In this document: positions 9,503-19,126 of the stretch, one piece after another | How the letters are laid out: each line of letters begins with the position of its first letter | Numbering within the stretch: the stretch's first letter is position 1 | Assembly (NCBI GenBank): GCA_903832775.1 | Contig: CAILCX010000014.1 | Coordinates: forward strand, 1 to 63,178 | Direction of reading: 5' to 3' | Source: an uncultured Methylobacter sp. | GTDB lineage: Bacteria; Pseudomonadota; Gammaproteobacteria; Methylococcales; Methylomonadaceae | Length of the DNA: 63,178 bases | Made by a program: the position numbers and the translations under genes | Notes under the pieces: generated by a model | The model's input: the letters and a program-made list of their open reading frames with translations, nothing else | What the model was told of the DNA's origin: nothing | Databases searched by the model: none

Positions 9503-11862
9503 ACCCAGTTATCCACTTCTGGAAAATCGGTGCCATGTTCGTAAGCGTAGTTACGGCACTCAATTTGCAAATCACGCATGTGTTCTTTGACATGCGCTCC
9601 GGCAACTTGCAACGAAGGAATACGGTTAATCGCATCAATCACTAAACTGAAACGGTCAATCTCGTTTTGGATAGCCAATTCCAGCGGTGTATTAATACTG
9701 CCTTTTTCCTTGTAACCACGAACATGCATATTGTTGTGGTTATTGCGACGATAAGCCAGACGATGGATCAACCAGGGATAACCATGGAAATTGAACAGAA
9801 TCGGTTTATCCAGGGTAAACAAACTGTCAAAATCTTTATCCGATAAACCGTGCGGATGCTCTGACTCGGGTGTTAACTTATACAGGTCAACTACGTTAAT
9901 AAACCGCACTTTGAGTTCCGGAAAGTTCTCACGCAACAGTACCACTGCCGCCAACGCTTCTTTGGTTGGAATATCGCCGGCACTGGCAACAACCAGATCC
10001 GGTTCCACGCCCTGATCGTTAGAAGCCCAATCCCAGATGCCAATGCCTTTGGTGCAATGTTTGATTGCGGCATCCATGTCCAAAAATTGCAGATGTTTTT
10101 GCTTGTCACAAACGATGACGTTGATGTAGTTGGTGCTCTTTAAACAATGATCGGCAACAGACAGCAGGCAGTTAACATCAGGCGGCAAATAAATACGTGT
10201 CACTTCAGGACTTTTATTGACGACCACATCAAGAAAACCGGGGTCCTGATGAGTGAAGCCATTGTGATCCTGGCGCCATACGGTTGAGGTGATCAATAAA
10301 TTTAGTGACGATACCGGTGCGCGCCAAGGAACGTCTTTGGACATCGCCAGCCATTTGGCATGTTGGTTAAACATCGAGTCGATAACATGAACGAAGGCTT
10401 CATAAGTAGAGAAAAAGCCATGGCGACCGGTCAGTAAATAGCCTTCCAGCCAGCCTTCCAGAGTGTGCTCGGAGAGCATTTCCATTACGCGACCGTCTGG
10501 GGATAACTCGCCGCCATCTGCATCTTCTGGTAGATAATCCGCCAGCCATGTTTTCTTGCTAACTTCATAAACGTCGTCCAGCTTGTTTGAGCTGTTTTCG
10601 TCTGGGCCAAACACGCGGAAGTTATTCATATTCAGGCGCATGATGTCACGCAGAAACTTGCCTAATGGACGGGTGTTTTCGGCGCTGGTGGTGCCAGGTT
10701 TGGTCACGGCAGTTGCATATTCCCGGCAATCTGGCATTTGCAGGGCTTTGCGTAACAGTCCGCCATTCGCTTGTGGGTTTGCGCTCATACGCCGCGTACC
10801 TTTGGGTGCCAGCGCTTTAAGTTCTGCTAACAAACGGCCATTTTGATCGAAGAGTTCTTCAGGTTTGTAGCTGCGCAACCAGTCTTCCAATTGTTTGAAA
10901 TGCTCCGGGGTATCACGCACATTACCCAATGGCACTTGATGGGCGCGCCAGAAACCTTCGACTTTTTTACCGTCAACTGATTTGGGTCCGGTCCAACCTT
11001 TGGGGCTGCGTAATACAATCATGGGCCAACGTGGACGAAGGGCCTGACCGCTGCTACGTGCTTCCTGTTGTAAGCGGCGAATTTCAACAACACAGGCTTC
11101 CATGGTCGCCGCCATCGCTTGGTGCATGGTTTCCGGATCACTGCCTTCTACGAAATAAGGCGTCCAACCGTAACCCTTGAACAGGTTTTCCAGTTCTTCG
11201 TGCGAGATACGAGACAAGATCGTCGGGTTGTTGATCTTATAGCCGTTGAGATGCAGGATGGGCAATACTGCTCCATCGCGGATCGGATTAAGAAATTTGT
11301 TCGAATGCCAGGAAGTGGCTAGCGGCGCAGTTTCGGACTCGCCGTCGCCGACCATCACTGCAACAATCAAATCCGGGTTGTCGTAAGCGGCACCGAAAGC
11401 GTGGGAGACGCTATAACCCAGTTCGCCACCTTCATGAATAGACCCCGGTGTTTCCGGTGTGCAATGACTGCCAATACCGCCCGGAAAAGAAAACTCTTTA
11501 AAGAACTGGCGCATGCCGTTTTCGTCTTCACTTTTGTTCGGATAAACCTCGCTGTAAGCGCCTTCCAGATAAACCGGACCAAGCACACCGGGCGCACCAT
11601 GGCCAGGGCCTGCAAGAAAAATAGCGCTTAAATCGTATTTGTTAATCAATCGGTTGAGATGAATGTAAGTAAAAGACAAGCCCGGACTGGCTCCCCAATG
11701 ACCCAACAAACGATTCTTTACATGCTCTATCTTCAAAGGTTCTCGTAACAGCGGATTGTCGCGCAAATAAATCATGCCGGCAGCAAGATAGTTACAGGCT
11801 CGCCAGTAAGCATTGATATTATTGACTTCTTCTTTAGATAACGGTGTTGATTCTAAGGTCAT
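9490..11862 (-). CDS. xfp: Phosphoketolase (xylulose 5-phosphate/fructose 6-phosphate)
   Basis: A thiamine-diphosphate enzyme that splits xylulose 5-phosphate (and often fructose 6-phosphate) with phosphate into acetyl phosphate and an aldose phosphate. The 790-residue length is typical. Seen motifs include [37 protein letters not shown], and the ThDP/metal site [19 protein letters not shown] followed by [10 protein letters not shown]. The characteristic [15 protein letters not shown] lies near residue 530. The C-terminal domain is complete. In methanotrophs this reaction bypasses pyruvate decarboxylation by making C2 units directly from pentulose phosphate. It is followed by ackA with an overlap. 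Confidence 0.97.
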   Translation of the reverse strand: MTLESTPLSKEEVNNINAYWRACNYLAAGMIYLRDNPLLREPLKIEHVKNRLLGHWGASPGLSFTYIHLNRLINKYDLSAIFLAGPGHGAPGVLGPVYLEGAYSEVYPNKSEDENGMRQFFKEFSFPGGIGSHCTPETPGSIHEGGELGYSVSHAFGAAYDNPDLIVAVMVGDGESETAPLATSWHSNKFLNPIRDGAVLPILHLNGYKINNPTILSRISHEELENLFKGYGWTPYFVEGSDPETMHQAMAATMEACVVEIRRLQQEARSSGQALRPRWPMIVLRSPKGWTGPKSVDGKKVEGFWRAHQVPLGNVRDTPEHFKQLEDWLRSYKPEELFDQNGRLLAELKALAPKGTRRMSANPQANGGLLRKALQMPDCREYATAVTKPGTTSAENTRPLGKFLRDIMRLNMNNFRVFGPDENSSNKLDDVYEVSKKTWLADYLPEDADGGELSPDGRVMEMLSEHTLEGWLEGYLLTGRHGFFSTYEAFVHVIDSMFNQHAKWLAMSKDVPWRAPVSSLNLLITSTVWRQDHNGFTHQDPGFLDVVVNKSPEVTRIYLPPDVNCLLSVADHCLKSTNYINVIVCDKQKHLQFLDMDAAIKHCTKGIGIWDWASNDQGVEPDLVVASAGDIPTKEALAAVVLLRENFPELKVRFINVVDLYKLTPESEHPHGLSDKDFDSLFTLDKPILFNFHGYPWLIHRLAYRRNNHNNMHVRGYKEKGSINTPLELAIQNEIDRFSLVIDAINRIPSLQVAGAHVKEHMRDLQIECRNYAYEHGTDFPEVDNWVWPY

Positions 11863-11987
11863 GAGTTATACATCCAGTATTCGATTCATAAGAGAAATTT
11901 AGTTTAGCTCATTTTACATTACTAATGTGACAGTTATTTGACATAGACTATTACCGTTATTGACGATTTCTCTCAATGAATATGCAC

Positions 11988-14324
11988 TTAGTGTGGTAAA
12001 AAATCCATTTCAACCTTGCCATCGACCAGTTTCAAGTTGGCTTCAAACTCTATGCCTTTAGTTGATTTAAAGCCTTTCAAAGTTCCTGTCTCGCCGTTGT
12101 TCAGCAGTTTTTTAGCCATTGTTAGACTGATTTTTTTATGCGCAACGGTTTTCCAAATCACCATTTTGCAACCGTTTCGCCATTCGCTACAACTGTAGGC
12201 TTTTGGTGTCTCGAGGATTTTCCCGTTACATAAGGGACAATCACCAATTACCATATTTAAATCAGGACGCTGTGTGGATTCAGTTTTAATATAGCCCGGC
12301 TCACCCTGTTTGTTGAGCGTAAGTTGGGCGTTAAAGACTTCATCGTTTACCTTAAGCGCATAACTGTTAAGTGTCTTATGATTTTGCAAAAGTTGGCTAG
12401 CCAAATCTTGAGTGACAGGCACACCATAGACTTGCTTCCATAACACAAATTGACAACCGGCTTTCCAGTCGCTACAACCGTAGCCTTTTCGGCCTTCGAT
12501 AACCGGTTTTTGACATAACGGGCAAGCGCCAAATTGGCTTTTATCATAAAGTGGCCGGTCGGCCTGGTCTTTAATTTTTTGGGTAAAGCGGATAATTTCG
12601 GCCATAAACTGATCCGGGTCGTAAGCGTTGTGTTCAATTTGCTTTAGCTTACCCTCCCATTCGCCGGTCATTGCCGCAGACTTTAAACTATCGTTGGTAA
12701 TTAACGAAATCAAATGACGTCCGGCTTCGGTACTTAATAGTGTCTTTTTTTGTCGTTGAATGTAATTTCGCTTGATCAATACTTCAATAATCGATGCACG
12801 GGTAGCTGGTGTGCCCAAACCTTTTTCTTTTAAGGCTTCCTTAAGTTGTTCGTCATCGAAGGTTTTACCGGCGGATTCCATAATACTCAGCAAACTGGCT
12901 TCGTTATAAGGCTTGGGTGGCTTGGTTTTACCCTGCGTGATGGATGGCTGATGCGGACCAGTCTCGCCTTCTAGAAAATTAGGCAGGATTTTTTGTGATT
13001 TATCGGTTTGACTTATCGTTTCATTTTTGTAAAGGACTTGCCAGCCGGACGCTTCAATGATGGTGCCGGTAGTTTTAAATTTAACTGTATGGGTGACTTC
13101 AGAAACTTCGCCAAGCACGGTGGTAATTTGCTTAATGCAGGGTGGATAAAAGGCTGAGATAAACCGCAAGACGATGGCTTGGTAAACCTTGGCTTCAGGC
13201 ACCGACAAGGAGTTTGGTAAAGTCGTGGTTGGGATGATCGCATGGTGGTCACTGACCTTGGCATCATTAAAGATGCGAGTGCTTAATGGTAGTTTATCGA
13301 GAGCTAGTGGCTCAATTTGCTGTTCAAAATTAACACGCAATTTTGTTAGTAAGGCCTTCATACCGGGCTTCATGTCATTGGTTAAACAACGGCTGTCGGT
13401 ACGTGGATAAGTCACGTGTTTTTTTTCGTATAACTGCTGGGTACACGTCAGGGTTTGCTCGGCGGTCAGGCCATGGCGAATACTCATGTCCTTTTGCAAA
13501 TCAGTCAAATCATACAATAACGGCGGATTAAGCGATTCCCGCTTGCCTTTGACGCTGATGATGTGAAAATCATGCTCCCCGATTTTGCTTAACAGGCTCT
13601 CTGCAGCAGTTTTTTCATCAAAGCGTCCGCCAATATATTGAAAGTCAGTCTCCCGATATAAGGTGTGTAATTCCCAAAAGTCCTTGGGCTTAAAGTCGGC
13701 GATTTCCAGGTCTTTTTGCACGATAAGCGACAGCACCGGGGTTTGTACACGGCCTATGGTCCATAATCTGTTTTGCTGACCAAACTTCAGCGTATAAAGT
13801 CGCGTGGCATTTAGGCCGACTATCCAGTCTGATTCACTGCGGCACTTTGCGGCGCGGTAAAGGCCGTCATAAGCGTGACCGGCCTCTAATGTGGCGAAGC
13901 CTTTGCGTATCGAATCATCTGTTAAAGAACTGATCCACAAGCGTTTAAATGGTTTTTTCAAACACTCTGTCCAGGACAAAATGTATCTGAAAATTAGTTC
14001 ACCTTCTCTACCGGCATCCGTTGCGCAGATGATTTCATCAGCTGCTTTGAATAAATGTTTGATGGTATTTAACTGTTTTTGTGCAGAAGCATCGCCCCGG
14101 GCTTTTAAGCCGAATTGTTCGGGAATGATGGGCAGAGATTCCAAAGTCCAGCGCTTCCAGGTTTTGTCATAATCATCCGGTTCCTTTAATTCAACCAGAT
14201 GACCAAAAGCCCAGGTAATTTGATAACCGTTACCCTCGAAATAACCGTCGCGTTTGTTATTGATGTTCAGGCATTTTGCAATGTCGCGAGCAACGGAGGG
14301 TTTTTCGGTCAGAATGACTTTCAT
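11988..14324 (-). CDS. topB: DNA topoisomerase III
   Basis: A type IA topoisomerase that relaxes and decatenates DNA through single-strand passage. It has 778 residues. An N-terminal Toprim domain carries KVILTEKPSVARDIA (catalytic Glu) and CATDAGREGELIF (metal-binding acidic residues). The tyrosine loop VTYPRTDSRCL is near residue 306. The helical core contains the helix ending GLGTPATRASIIEVL. Two C-terminal zinc-ribbon-like repeats follow: CPLCQKP with GCSDWKAGC, and CPLCNGK with CSEWRNGC. The strand is shared with xfp upstream of it in the window, but a 125-base gap separates them. Confidence 0.95.
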   Translation of the reverse strand: MKVILTEKPSVARDIAKCLNINNKRDGYFEGNGYQITWAFGHLVELKEPDDYDKTWKRWTLESLPIIPEQFGLKARGDASAQKQLNTIKHLFKAADEIICATDAGREGELIFRYILSWTECLKKPFKRLWISSLTDDSIRKGFATLEAGHAYDGLYRAAKCRSESDWIVGLNATRLYTLKFGQQNRLWTIGRVQTPVLSLIVQKDLEIADFKPKDFWELHTLYRETDFQYIGGRFDEKTAAESLLSKIGEHDFHIISVKGKRESLNPPLLYDLTDLQKDMSIRHGLTAEQTLTCTQQLYEKKHVTYPRTDSRCLTNDMKPGMKALLTKLRVNFEQQIEPLALDKLPLSTRIFNDAKVSDHHAIIPTTTLPNSLSVPEAKVYQAIVLRFISAFYPPCIKQITTVLGEVSEVTHTVKFKTTGTIIEASGWQVLYKNETISQTDKSQKILPNFLEGETGPHQPSITQGKTKPPKPYNEASLLSIMESAGKTFDDEQLKEALKEKGLGTPATRASIIEVLIKRNYIQRQKKTLLSTEAGRHLISLITNDSLKSAAMTGEWEGKLKQIEHNAYDPDQFMAEIIRFTQKIKDQADRPLYDKSQFGACPLCQKPVIEGRKGYGCSDWKAGCQFVLWKQVYGVPVTQDLASQLLQNHKTLNSYALKVNDEVFNAQLTLNKQGEPGYIKTESTQRPDLNMVIGDCPLCNGKILETPKAYSCSEWRNGCKMVIWKTVAHKKISLTMAKKLLNNGETGTLKGFKSTKGIEFEANLKLVDGKVEMDFLPH

Positions 14325-14453
14325 GGGCAGTAATGAAAAACCTTGGGGGAAAAATCAACATAAATATACGCAGAACGAGAAGATGAATTTTTGCGTTTTC
14401 TTGGCGTTGATGATTTAAATTTTTTAATCAAAATATCCAAAATAATATTTATG

Positions 14454-15824
14454 CTACTTAATAATCTTATAACAAGGCGAATATTTTTTGCCGGGTAATT
14501 TCATTCGGTGTTGTGACACAAAAGAATTCAGTAAAGAATCCATTAACGACATAATTTCTATATCGCCATGAATTTCAAAATGACCGTGTTGTTCGATGGC
14601 GCGTATCCCCTCGTCTTTAACGTTACCAGCCACGATACCTGAGAAGGCACGACGGAGATTGGCAGCCAATTGATGGTTTTCCTGGTCTTTATGTAAAAAG
14701 AGATTGCGCATATTTTCATGGGTAGGCATAAAAGGCTGCTGAAACAGGGTGTCAATCTTTAGTAGCCAGTTAAAATAGTAGGCATCGCTATTATCTTTAC
14801 GAAATTGTCGAACCTGCTGAATACCTTTCTGCATTTCACGCGCCACCAAGCCCGGATCATCAATGATGATTTGGTAGCGATGTTGTGCGGATGCTCCCAA
14901 TGTACCGGCAATAAAACGATCGATTTCATGAAAGTAATTTTCAGAACTGTCCGGCCCGGAAAATATCAGCGGAAATGGCATGTCTTTGTTGTCGGGATGT
15001 AGCAAAATACCTAGGATATAAAGTATTTCCTCTGCAGTTCCGGCACCGCCAGGAAATACAACAATGCCATGTCCAGTGCGAACGAATGCTTCAAGACGCT
15101 TTTCAATGTCCGGTAAAATAACCAGATCATTAACGATGGGATTAGGCGATTCAGCGGCGATAATACCCGGTTCTGTTATGCCCAAATACTGGCCATTTTT
15201 AATCCGTTGTTTGGAGTGTCCGATAGCGGCACCTTTCATCGGACCTTTCATTGCCCCGGGTCCGCAACCGGTGCAAATATCAAATCCGCGCAAACCCAGT
15301 TCGTGACCGACTAACTTGGTATATTCATATTCCTTTCTGCTAATTGAATGTCCACCCCAACAGACAACTAGGTTGGGATTAGTTAGAGGTCTTAAAATAT
15401 TGGCATTACGCAAAATATGAAACACGGCGCTACTTATGCCATCCGAGCTTTCAAGATCAAACTTGGGATTGTTGTTGATTTCGTCGCTAACGTAGATAAT
15501 GTCGCGCAGCACCGCGAACAAATGTTCATTGATGCCCTTAATCATTTTTCCGTCTACAAAAGCATGGGCGGGGGCAGCCGTAACATCCAGTTTAATTCCA
15601 CGCTGTTCCTGAACGACGCGTATTTCAAAATCAGGATAACGTTCCAGCAATTCCTTGCCATCATCCATGGTGCTGCCACAATTTAGCACCGCTAGAGAGC
15701 AATTACGAAATAGTCGATACAAACCACCTTGACTGGTATCCAGTAGTTTGGTTACTTCGGACTTGGACAAAACATCGAGTCTACCTTCAGGGGTGATGCG
15801 TGCGTCTACTACTTGGTGCTTCAT
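14454..15824 (-). CDS. ppnN: Nucleotide 5'-monophosphate nucleosidase PpnN (YgdH/LOG-type)
   Basis: PpnN cleaves nucleoside monophosphates to base plus ribose 5-phosphate, and in E. coli it is tuned by (p)ppGpp. It has 456 residues, the full YgdH length, with an N-terminal DUF4478-type segment (YRLFRNCSLAVLNCGS) and a central Rossmann-like LOG domain. The nucleotide/phosphate motif VVFPGGAGTAEE lies near residue 255, and GCGPGAMKGPMKG precedes it. A C-terminal DUF3412-type domain completes it. The gene is divergent from cspA, separated by 376 bases. Confidence 0.93.
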   Translation of the reverse strand: MKHQVVDARITPEGRLDVLSKSEVTKLLDTSQGGLYRLFRNCSLAVLNCGSTMDDGKELLERYPDFEIRVVQEQRGIKLDVTAAPAHAFVDGKMIKGINEHLFAVLRDIIYVSDEINNNPKFDLESSDGISSAVFHILRNANILRPLTNPNLVVCWGGHSISRKEYEYTKLVGHELGLRGFDICTGCGPGAMKGPMKGAAIGHSKQRIKNGQYLGITEPGIIAAESPNPIVNDLVILPDIEKRLEAFVRTGHGIVVFPGGAGTAEEILYILGILLHPDNKDMPFPLIFSGPDSSENYFHEIDRFIAGTLGASAQHRYQIIIDDPGLVAREMQKGIQQVRQFRKDNSDAYYFNWLLKIDTLFQQPFMPTHENMRNLFLHKDQENHQLAANLRRAFSGIVAGNVKDEGIRAIEQHGHFEIHGDIEIMSLMDSLLNSFVSQHRMKLPGKKYSPCYKIIK

Positions 15825-16014
15825 GGTTTTCCTTTAGATAAATTATTAACCTGAATTTGATTATGCCATTATGCACAGGATTGAAGATGTAAGCCTGAAT
15901 ATTTTGGTAGTAGGATGATCTTTTTTAAAATATTATAAATGCCAGATTAATACATAAATAATGGAAATTCTGATTTCATATCTCTTGTTCAATCAAGCAT
16001 TTCTAATTTTTCAA

Positions 16015-16200
16015 TGGCTATAGTTAAGATTAGCCATTATAATGATTAATCTGGTAGACGCTTCTCAAAACAAAATTGAGGCGACTACTTAGGTTTTGCA
16101 TGTTATTCAGCACTTTTCAGAAATTCCATTCGCTTTTCTCTTTAAATTTGCCAGGCATGATTTGCAATCAAATATTTTCATTGATTTATATAGGTGTTAC
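16015..16200 (+). promoter_or_regulatory. Putative promoter and long 5' leader of the cold-shock gene
   Basis: A TATAAT hexamer at 16038-16043 would start transcription near 16050, giving a leader of about 150 bases before the ATG at 16201. Long structured leaders are characteristic of CspA-type mRNAs. The -35 hexamer at the right distance is weak. An AGGTG ribosome site lies just before the start codon. The remaining divergent stretch from 15825 shows no gene. Confidence 0.5.
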
Positions 16201-16407
16201 ATGGCAACAGGTACTGTTAAGTGGTTTAACGAATCTAAAGGTTTTGGTTTTATCTCTCCTAGCGATGGTAGCGCAGATGTGTTCGTTCACTTCTCTGCAA
16301 TCGCAAGCGACGGTGGATACCGCACTCTGGCCGAAGGTCAGGCAGTTAAATATGATGTAGAGTCTGGCCCTAAAGGCCCTCAAGCATCACAAGTAAGCGG
16401 CGCTTAG
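16201..16407 (+). CDS. Cold-shock protein (CspA family)
   Basis: A single cold-shock domain of 68 residues that binds single-stranded RNA/DNA and acts as an RNA chaperone. It has both nucleic-acid motifs: RNP1-like KGFGFISP and RNP2-like VFVHFSAI. The start [17 protein letters not shown] is canonical. I chose the ATG at 16201 over upstream in-frame starts because it matches the family start and has an AGGTG ribosome site. Which CspA paralogue it is cannot be settled from this sequence. It is followed by a long hairpin and then an RRM protein gene. Confidence 0.96.
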   Translation: MATGTVKWFNESKGFGFISPSDGSADVFVHFSAIASDGGYRTLAEGQAVKYDVESGPKGPQASQVSGA

Positions 16408-16424
16408 AGCCTTTACTTTCAGTT

Positions 16425-16459
16425 ACGTAAGTCTGTGTATTTAATACATAGACTTACGT
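16425..16459 (+). terminator. Long hairpin after the cold-shock gene
   Basis: 15-base arms at 16425-16439 and 16445-16459 pair with a single G-U wobble around a 5-base loop, 17 bases after the stop codon. No T-run follows, so it may be a processing or stability element, or a weak terminator. A second small palindrome (CCGGAT/ATCCGG) follows at 16465-16477. Confidence 0.5.
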
Positions 16460-16512
16460 TATAACCGGATTATCCGGACAATCAACTCACTCCCGAATTT
16501 AGGACATGTCTT

Positions 16513-16779
16513 TTGAAACGAATTTTTGTAGGAAACTTACCTAGCGAAGCCACTGAAGAAAGTGTACAGGCTTTATTTTCCGAATATGGAAAAGTCCGCT
16601 CCATTCAACTTGTTTCTGATATCTTTAGCGGAAAATGCCGGGGATTCGGCTTTATCGGTATGGAAGGTCATGAAGCTAGAGCTGCGATAGCTGCCCTCGA
16701 TGGCAATTTATATTGCGGTAAACCATTAAAAGTTAAATTTGAAGATACGACTGCCGGAAAAAATGGCAGACGCAATTAA
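16513..16779 (+). CDS. Small RNA-recognition-motif (RRM) protein
   Basis: An 88-residue single-RRM RNA-binding protein of the bacterial/cyanobacterial Rbp type. RNP2 is RIFVGNL at residues 3-9 and RNP1 is KCRGFGFI near residue 43. The fold order beta-alpha-beta-beta-alpha-beta is apparent, and a short basic tail follows (GKNGRRN). The start is a TTG at 16513, with AGGA 9-12 bases upstream; no in-frame ATG gives a full domain. It follows the cold-shock gene by about 105 bases, separated by a hairpin. Target RNAs are unknown; a role in mRNA stability or cold response is inference. Confidence 0.88.
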   Translation: MKRIFVGNLPSEATEESVQALFSEYGKVRSIQLVSDIFSGKCRGFGFIGMEGHEARAAIAALDGNLYCGKPLKVKFEDTTAGKNGRRN

Positions 16780-16954
16780 AATCTTTAATTACATACTTTT
16801 CAAATTCCCTTTGATTACATAATTATCTTTGCCCTACGGGAACAGTTTTTTTGTAATATATCTTGTGTGTCATTTCATCTTTCGGAATGAATGAAGGAAC
16901 ATGCGCTCTCAAGCAAGAAAGTAGTTTTACTTAATTTATATAGCCTAGCTATCT

Positions 16955-16979
16955 GGGCGGCCCGTTTTATCGGTCGCCC
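16955..16979 (+). terminator. GC-rich hairpin downstream of the RRM gene
   Basis: GGGCGGCC at 16955-16962 pairs with GGTCGCCC at 16972-16979 (one G-U wobble) around a 9-base loop. No T-tract follows. It lies 175 bases after the RRM stop, so the link to that gene is uncertain. Confidence 0.4.
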
Positions 16980-17124
16980 CCAATGCCACAAAAGCATCTT
17001 CAATACTACCTCTTCTTTTGTTATGGATATTTCTAAAATGTCCATGATCTAGCCAATATCGTTAATCATCTTGCGATAACCTATAAAACAAAATAAAGCT
17101 TGACAGCAAAAATCCATCACAGGG

Positions 17125-17377
17125 TTTTCCACAGATAATAAAATTTGCATTTTTGTTTTTCTTTATTGCAAAATTACTTTGTAAATACCATAAATATAGT
17201 GCGAAAAAACTTTGTTGACTTTCTATAACTTATTGATAGATATTATTTTTGATTCTTTTAGATGCATTGTGGCTTGAATCTGATCGATCTGACAAAAAAG
17301 CTTAAAAAGTGAACAGTTACGAATCTAATTTTCAGCTTACCCACAGAGTTATCCACATAAAATGTGGATAACTCTGT
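17125..17377. promoter_or_regulatory. Cluster of DnaA-box-like sites with a perfect 16-base inverted repeat
   Basis: TTATCCACA at 17349-17357 and its complement TGTGGATAA at 17363-17371 are perfect consensus DnaA boxes. Near-consensus TTTTCCACA (17125-17133) and TTACCCACA (17337-17345) lie in the same direction as the first. The two perfect boxes lie in a 16-base inverted repeat (17343-17358 and 17362-17377, 3-base loop). Between the outer sites the sequence is extremely AT-rich and contains overlapping GATC sites near 17282. This fits an origin-like or DnaA-binding locus. No dnaA, gyrB or mnmG is nearby, and no T-run supports a terminator. Confidence 0.45.
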
Positions 17378-17413
17378 ACTATAAAGCAGCGTTAAAGATT
17401 TATCAAAATACCT

Positions 17414-17776
17414 TTATTCCTGCTTGTCATTGATCAGGTCATAAGTAATGTCTGGATTAAATCCCATAGGCCAGTAGATGAGTGCGGCAGGAGGCCAGAA
17501 TATTGAAACCACACGAAATTTGGCTCTAAGTTTACCTTCCTTTACTACTTTACCTCCTTTCTCAAGACGATAAGGAATGCCAGATTCGGGCGGTACACCC
17601 GCGGCAGACCAGAAGAAAGGCTTGGTGGTAACGGTGCCATCCGTTTTGATATCAACCGGATGTGGCCGTTTGTAGACATAAAGATCGGTACCCGGAGGTA
17701 CTTTAAATGTTCCTGATGTTGAACATCCTGTGACAATAGCCATTAGGGCCAGAACTAAACAGATTTTTTTTAACAT
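17414..17776 (-). CDS. Predicted lipoprotein, unknown function
   Basis: A 120-residue protein with a type II signal peptide. Its lipobox VTGC places the lipidated Cys at residue 18. The mature part is rich in Pro and aromatic residues (VPPGTDLYVYKRPHP, FWPPAALIYWPMGFNPD) and may form a small beta-rich domain. I do not recognise a family. It appears monocistronic: the DnaA-box region lies downstream and epmB is more than 250 bases away. Confidence 0.8.
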   Translation of the reverse strand: MLKKICLVLALMAIVTGCSTSGTFKVPPGTDLYVYKRPHPVDIKTDGTVTTKPFFWSAAGVPPESGIPYRLEKGGKVVKEGKLRAKFRVVSIFWPPAALIYWPMGFNPDITYDLINDKQE

Positions 17777-17957
17777 TAAAATTCTCCAGATTGAATGGGT
17801 TGCCCCGTTTTAACAAGGTAGAAAATAAGCAATTGATTTGTTGCTATAAAAAATATTAGCTTGTCCAGTGAAGTTTATGTGGTTTTGAATCAATTCCTTA
17901 CACTTTATATTACTACAGATAGAGATTAAGGTTAGTTTTGTGTTCGATGCTAAAGTC

Positions 17958-17998
17958 TCTTAACAAGGATTATCTGATAAAGGTGGTCCTTGTTAAGA
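17958..17998 (-). terminator. Hairpin downstream of epmB
   Basis: Perfect 12-base arms (17958-17969 and 17987-17998) surround a 17-base loop, 31 bases beyond the epmB stop. A clear T-tract is lacking on the minus strand, so termination is plausible but not proven. The gap 17777-18028 holds nothing else I can identify. Confidence 0.45.
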
Positions 17999-18028
17999 AA
18001 ATTGCCGTATTTGTTTCCAAAATATAAA

Positions 18029-19039
18029 CTAAAAAATATATTGTTTAGACGTAGCTCCTTCTTGTTCCGTCACTAATTTTGGCACCAGATAGCCGGGCAG
18101 GGTAGCTTGAACTTGACTGATTAATCTTAAGGCGTCATTTATTGGTACTTCAAAATGTCCCGTTCCCGTTGCTTTATCCAATAAATGAAGATAATAAGGA
18201 ATGACTCCAAGACAGAAAAGTTTCTCGCTAAGTTCACAGAGAGTTTGGGCGCTATCATTTACGCCTTTTAATAGCACCGATTGATTAAACAGGATGATGT
18301 TACTGTTTTTAAGTGCGTTGCAGGCAGTGACAACGCGGTCATTAATTTCATTGGCATGATTACAGTGCACGATAAGGATAACTTGTTTCGAGCTTTGTTT
18401 TAAGGTGTTGATAAATTCATCTGTTATTCGGGCTGGCAGTACGATGGGCAAACGACTGTGTATCCGGATGCGCTTTAAATGCTTGATCTCATTCAATTGC
18501 ATAATGAGCCGCGTTAATCTTGAGTCGTTTAGCAGTAAAGGGTCACCGCCGCTTAAAATAACTTCATTAATACTGATATCCTCTTGTATGGCCTCGATGA
18601 CTGCGATTTCCTTTTGTTTACCAAGTTGTAAATCGGCATAAGGGAAATTGCGACGAAAACAATAACGGCAATTAATGGCGCAGCTTCCCGTGTTAATTAA
18701 TAAAACCCTTCCCTGGTATTTGTGCAAAATACCGGTCTCGGTGACGGATGCAAGGTCACCAACAGGATCCGATTTAAAGCCTGGATAAGTCAATAACTCG
18801 TCTTTAACAGGCAATACCTGTCGTAATAATGGGTCATTAGGATTACCTTTTTCCATGCAGCTTGCAAAGTTTAACGGCACACGCAAAGCAAAGCTTTCAG
18901 TCGCGGCAAATGAAATTGGCAGCGTATCTGTTGCTAGCTGTAAGTAATCGCAGAGCTCATCAATGTTGGTAAAAGCCTCGGCGAGTTGTTGTTGCCAATT
19001 GTTGCAAAAGTGCTGGATTTCATGTTGTGGTATGGTCAT
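18029..19039 (-). CDS. epmB: EF-P beta-lysylation protein EpmB (lysine 2,3-aminomutase homologue)
   Basis: A radical SAM, PLP-dependent aminomutase that converts L-alpha-lysine to (R)-beta-lysine for EF-P modification. It has 336 residues. The radical SAM cluster motif is visible in [16 protein letters not shown] near residue 119 (CxxxCxxC), and the adjacent SGGDPLL is typical of the KamA/EpmB family. It is shorter than clostridial lysine 2,3-aminomutases, as expected for EpmB. It lies head to head with efp-epmA, its substrate and partner enzymes, which confirms the assignment. Confidence 0.96.
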   Translation of the reverse strand: MTIPQHEIQHFCNNWQQQLAEAFTNIDELCDYLQLATDTLPISFAATESFALRVPLNFASCMEKGNPNDPLLRQVLPVKDELLTYPGFKSDPVGDLASVTETGILHKYQGRVLLINTGSCAINCRYCFRRNFPYADLQLGKQKEIAVIEAIQEDISINEVILSGGDPLLLNDSRLTRLIMQLNEIKHLKRIRIHSRLPIVLPARITDEFINTLKQSSKQVILIVHCNHANEINDRVVTACNALKNSNIILFNQSVLLKGVNDSAQTLCELSEKLFCLGVIPYYLHLLDKATGTGHFEVPINDALRLISQVQATLPGYLVPKLVTEQEGATSKQYIF

Positions 19040-19078
19040 CAGAGATTATTTAAGTTTTCTATCAGTTGTTGGCTCTAT

Positions 19079-19084
19079 TATAAT
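19079..19084 (+). promoter_or_regulatory. Possible -10 element for efp
   Basis: TATAAT lies in the epmB-efp divergent spacer, 43 bases before the efp start codon. No good -35 sits at the usual distance, so this rests on the -10 match and position alone. Confidence 0.35.
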
Positions 19085-19126
19085 GATTTAATTTTTACAT
19101 TGTCTGTCATCGTTCGAGGAATAAAA

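Larger units (their letters stand above)
16780..17413. other. 634-base noncoding region
   Basis: No gene is credible here. The left part holds a GC-rich hairpin (16955-16979). The right part is very AT-rich and holds a cluster of DnaA-box-like nonamers (17125-17377), annotated separately. Confidence 0.7.

Noticed and set aside
17343-17377. Reading the 16-base inverted repeat as a terminator of the adjacent lipoprotein gene
   Set aside because: No T-run follows on either strand, and the arms hold perfect DnaA-box consensus, so I prefer a DnaA-binding reading. A terminator cannot be excluded.
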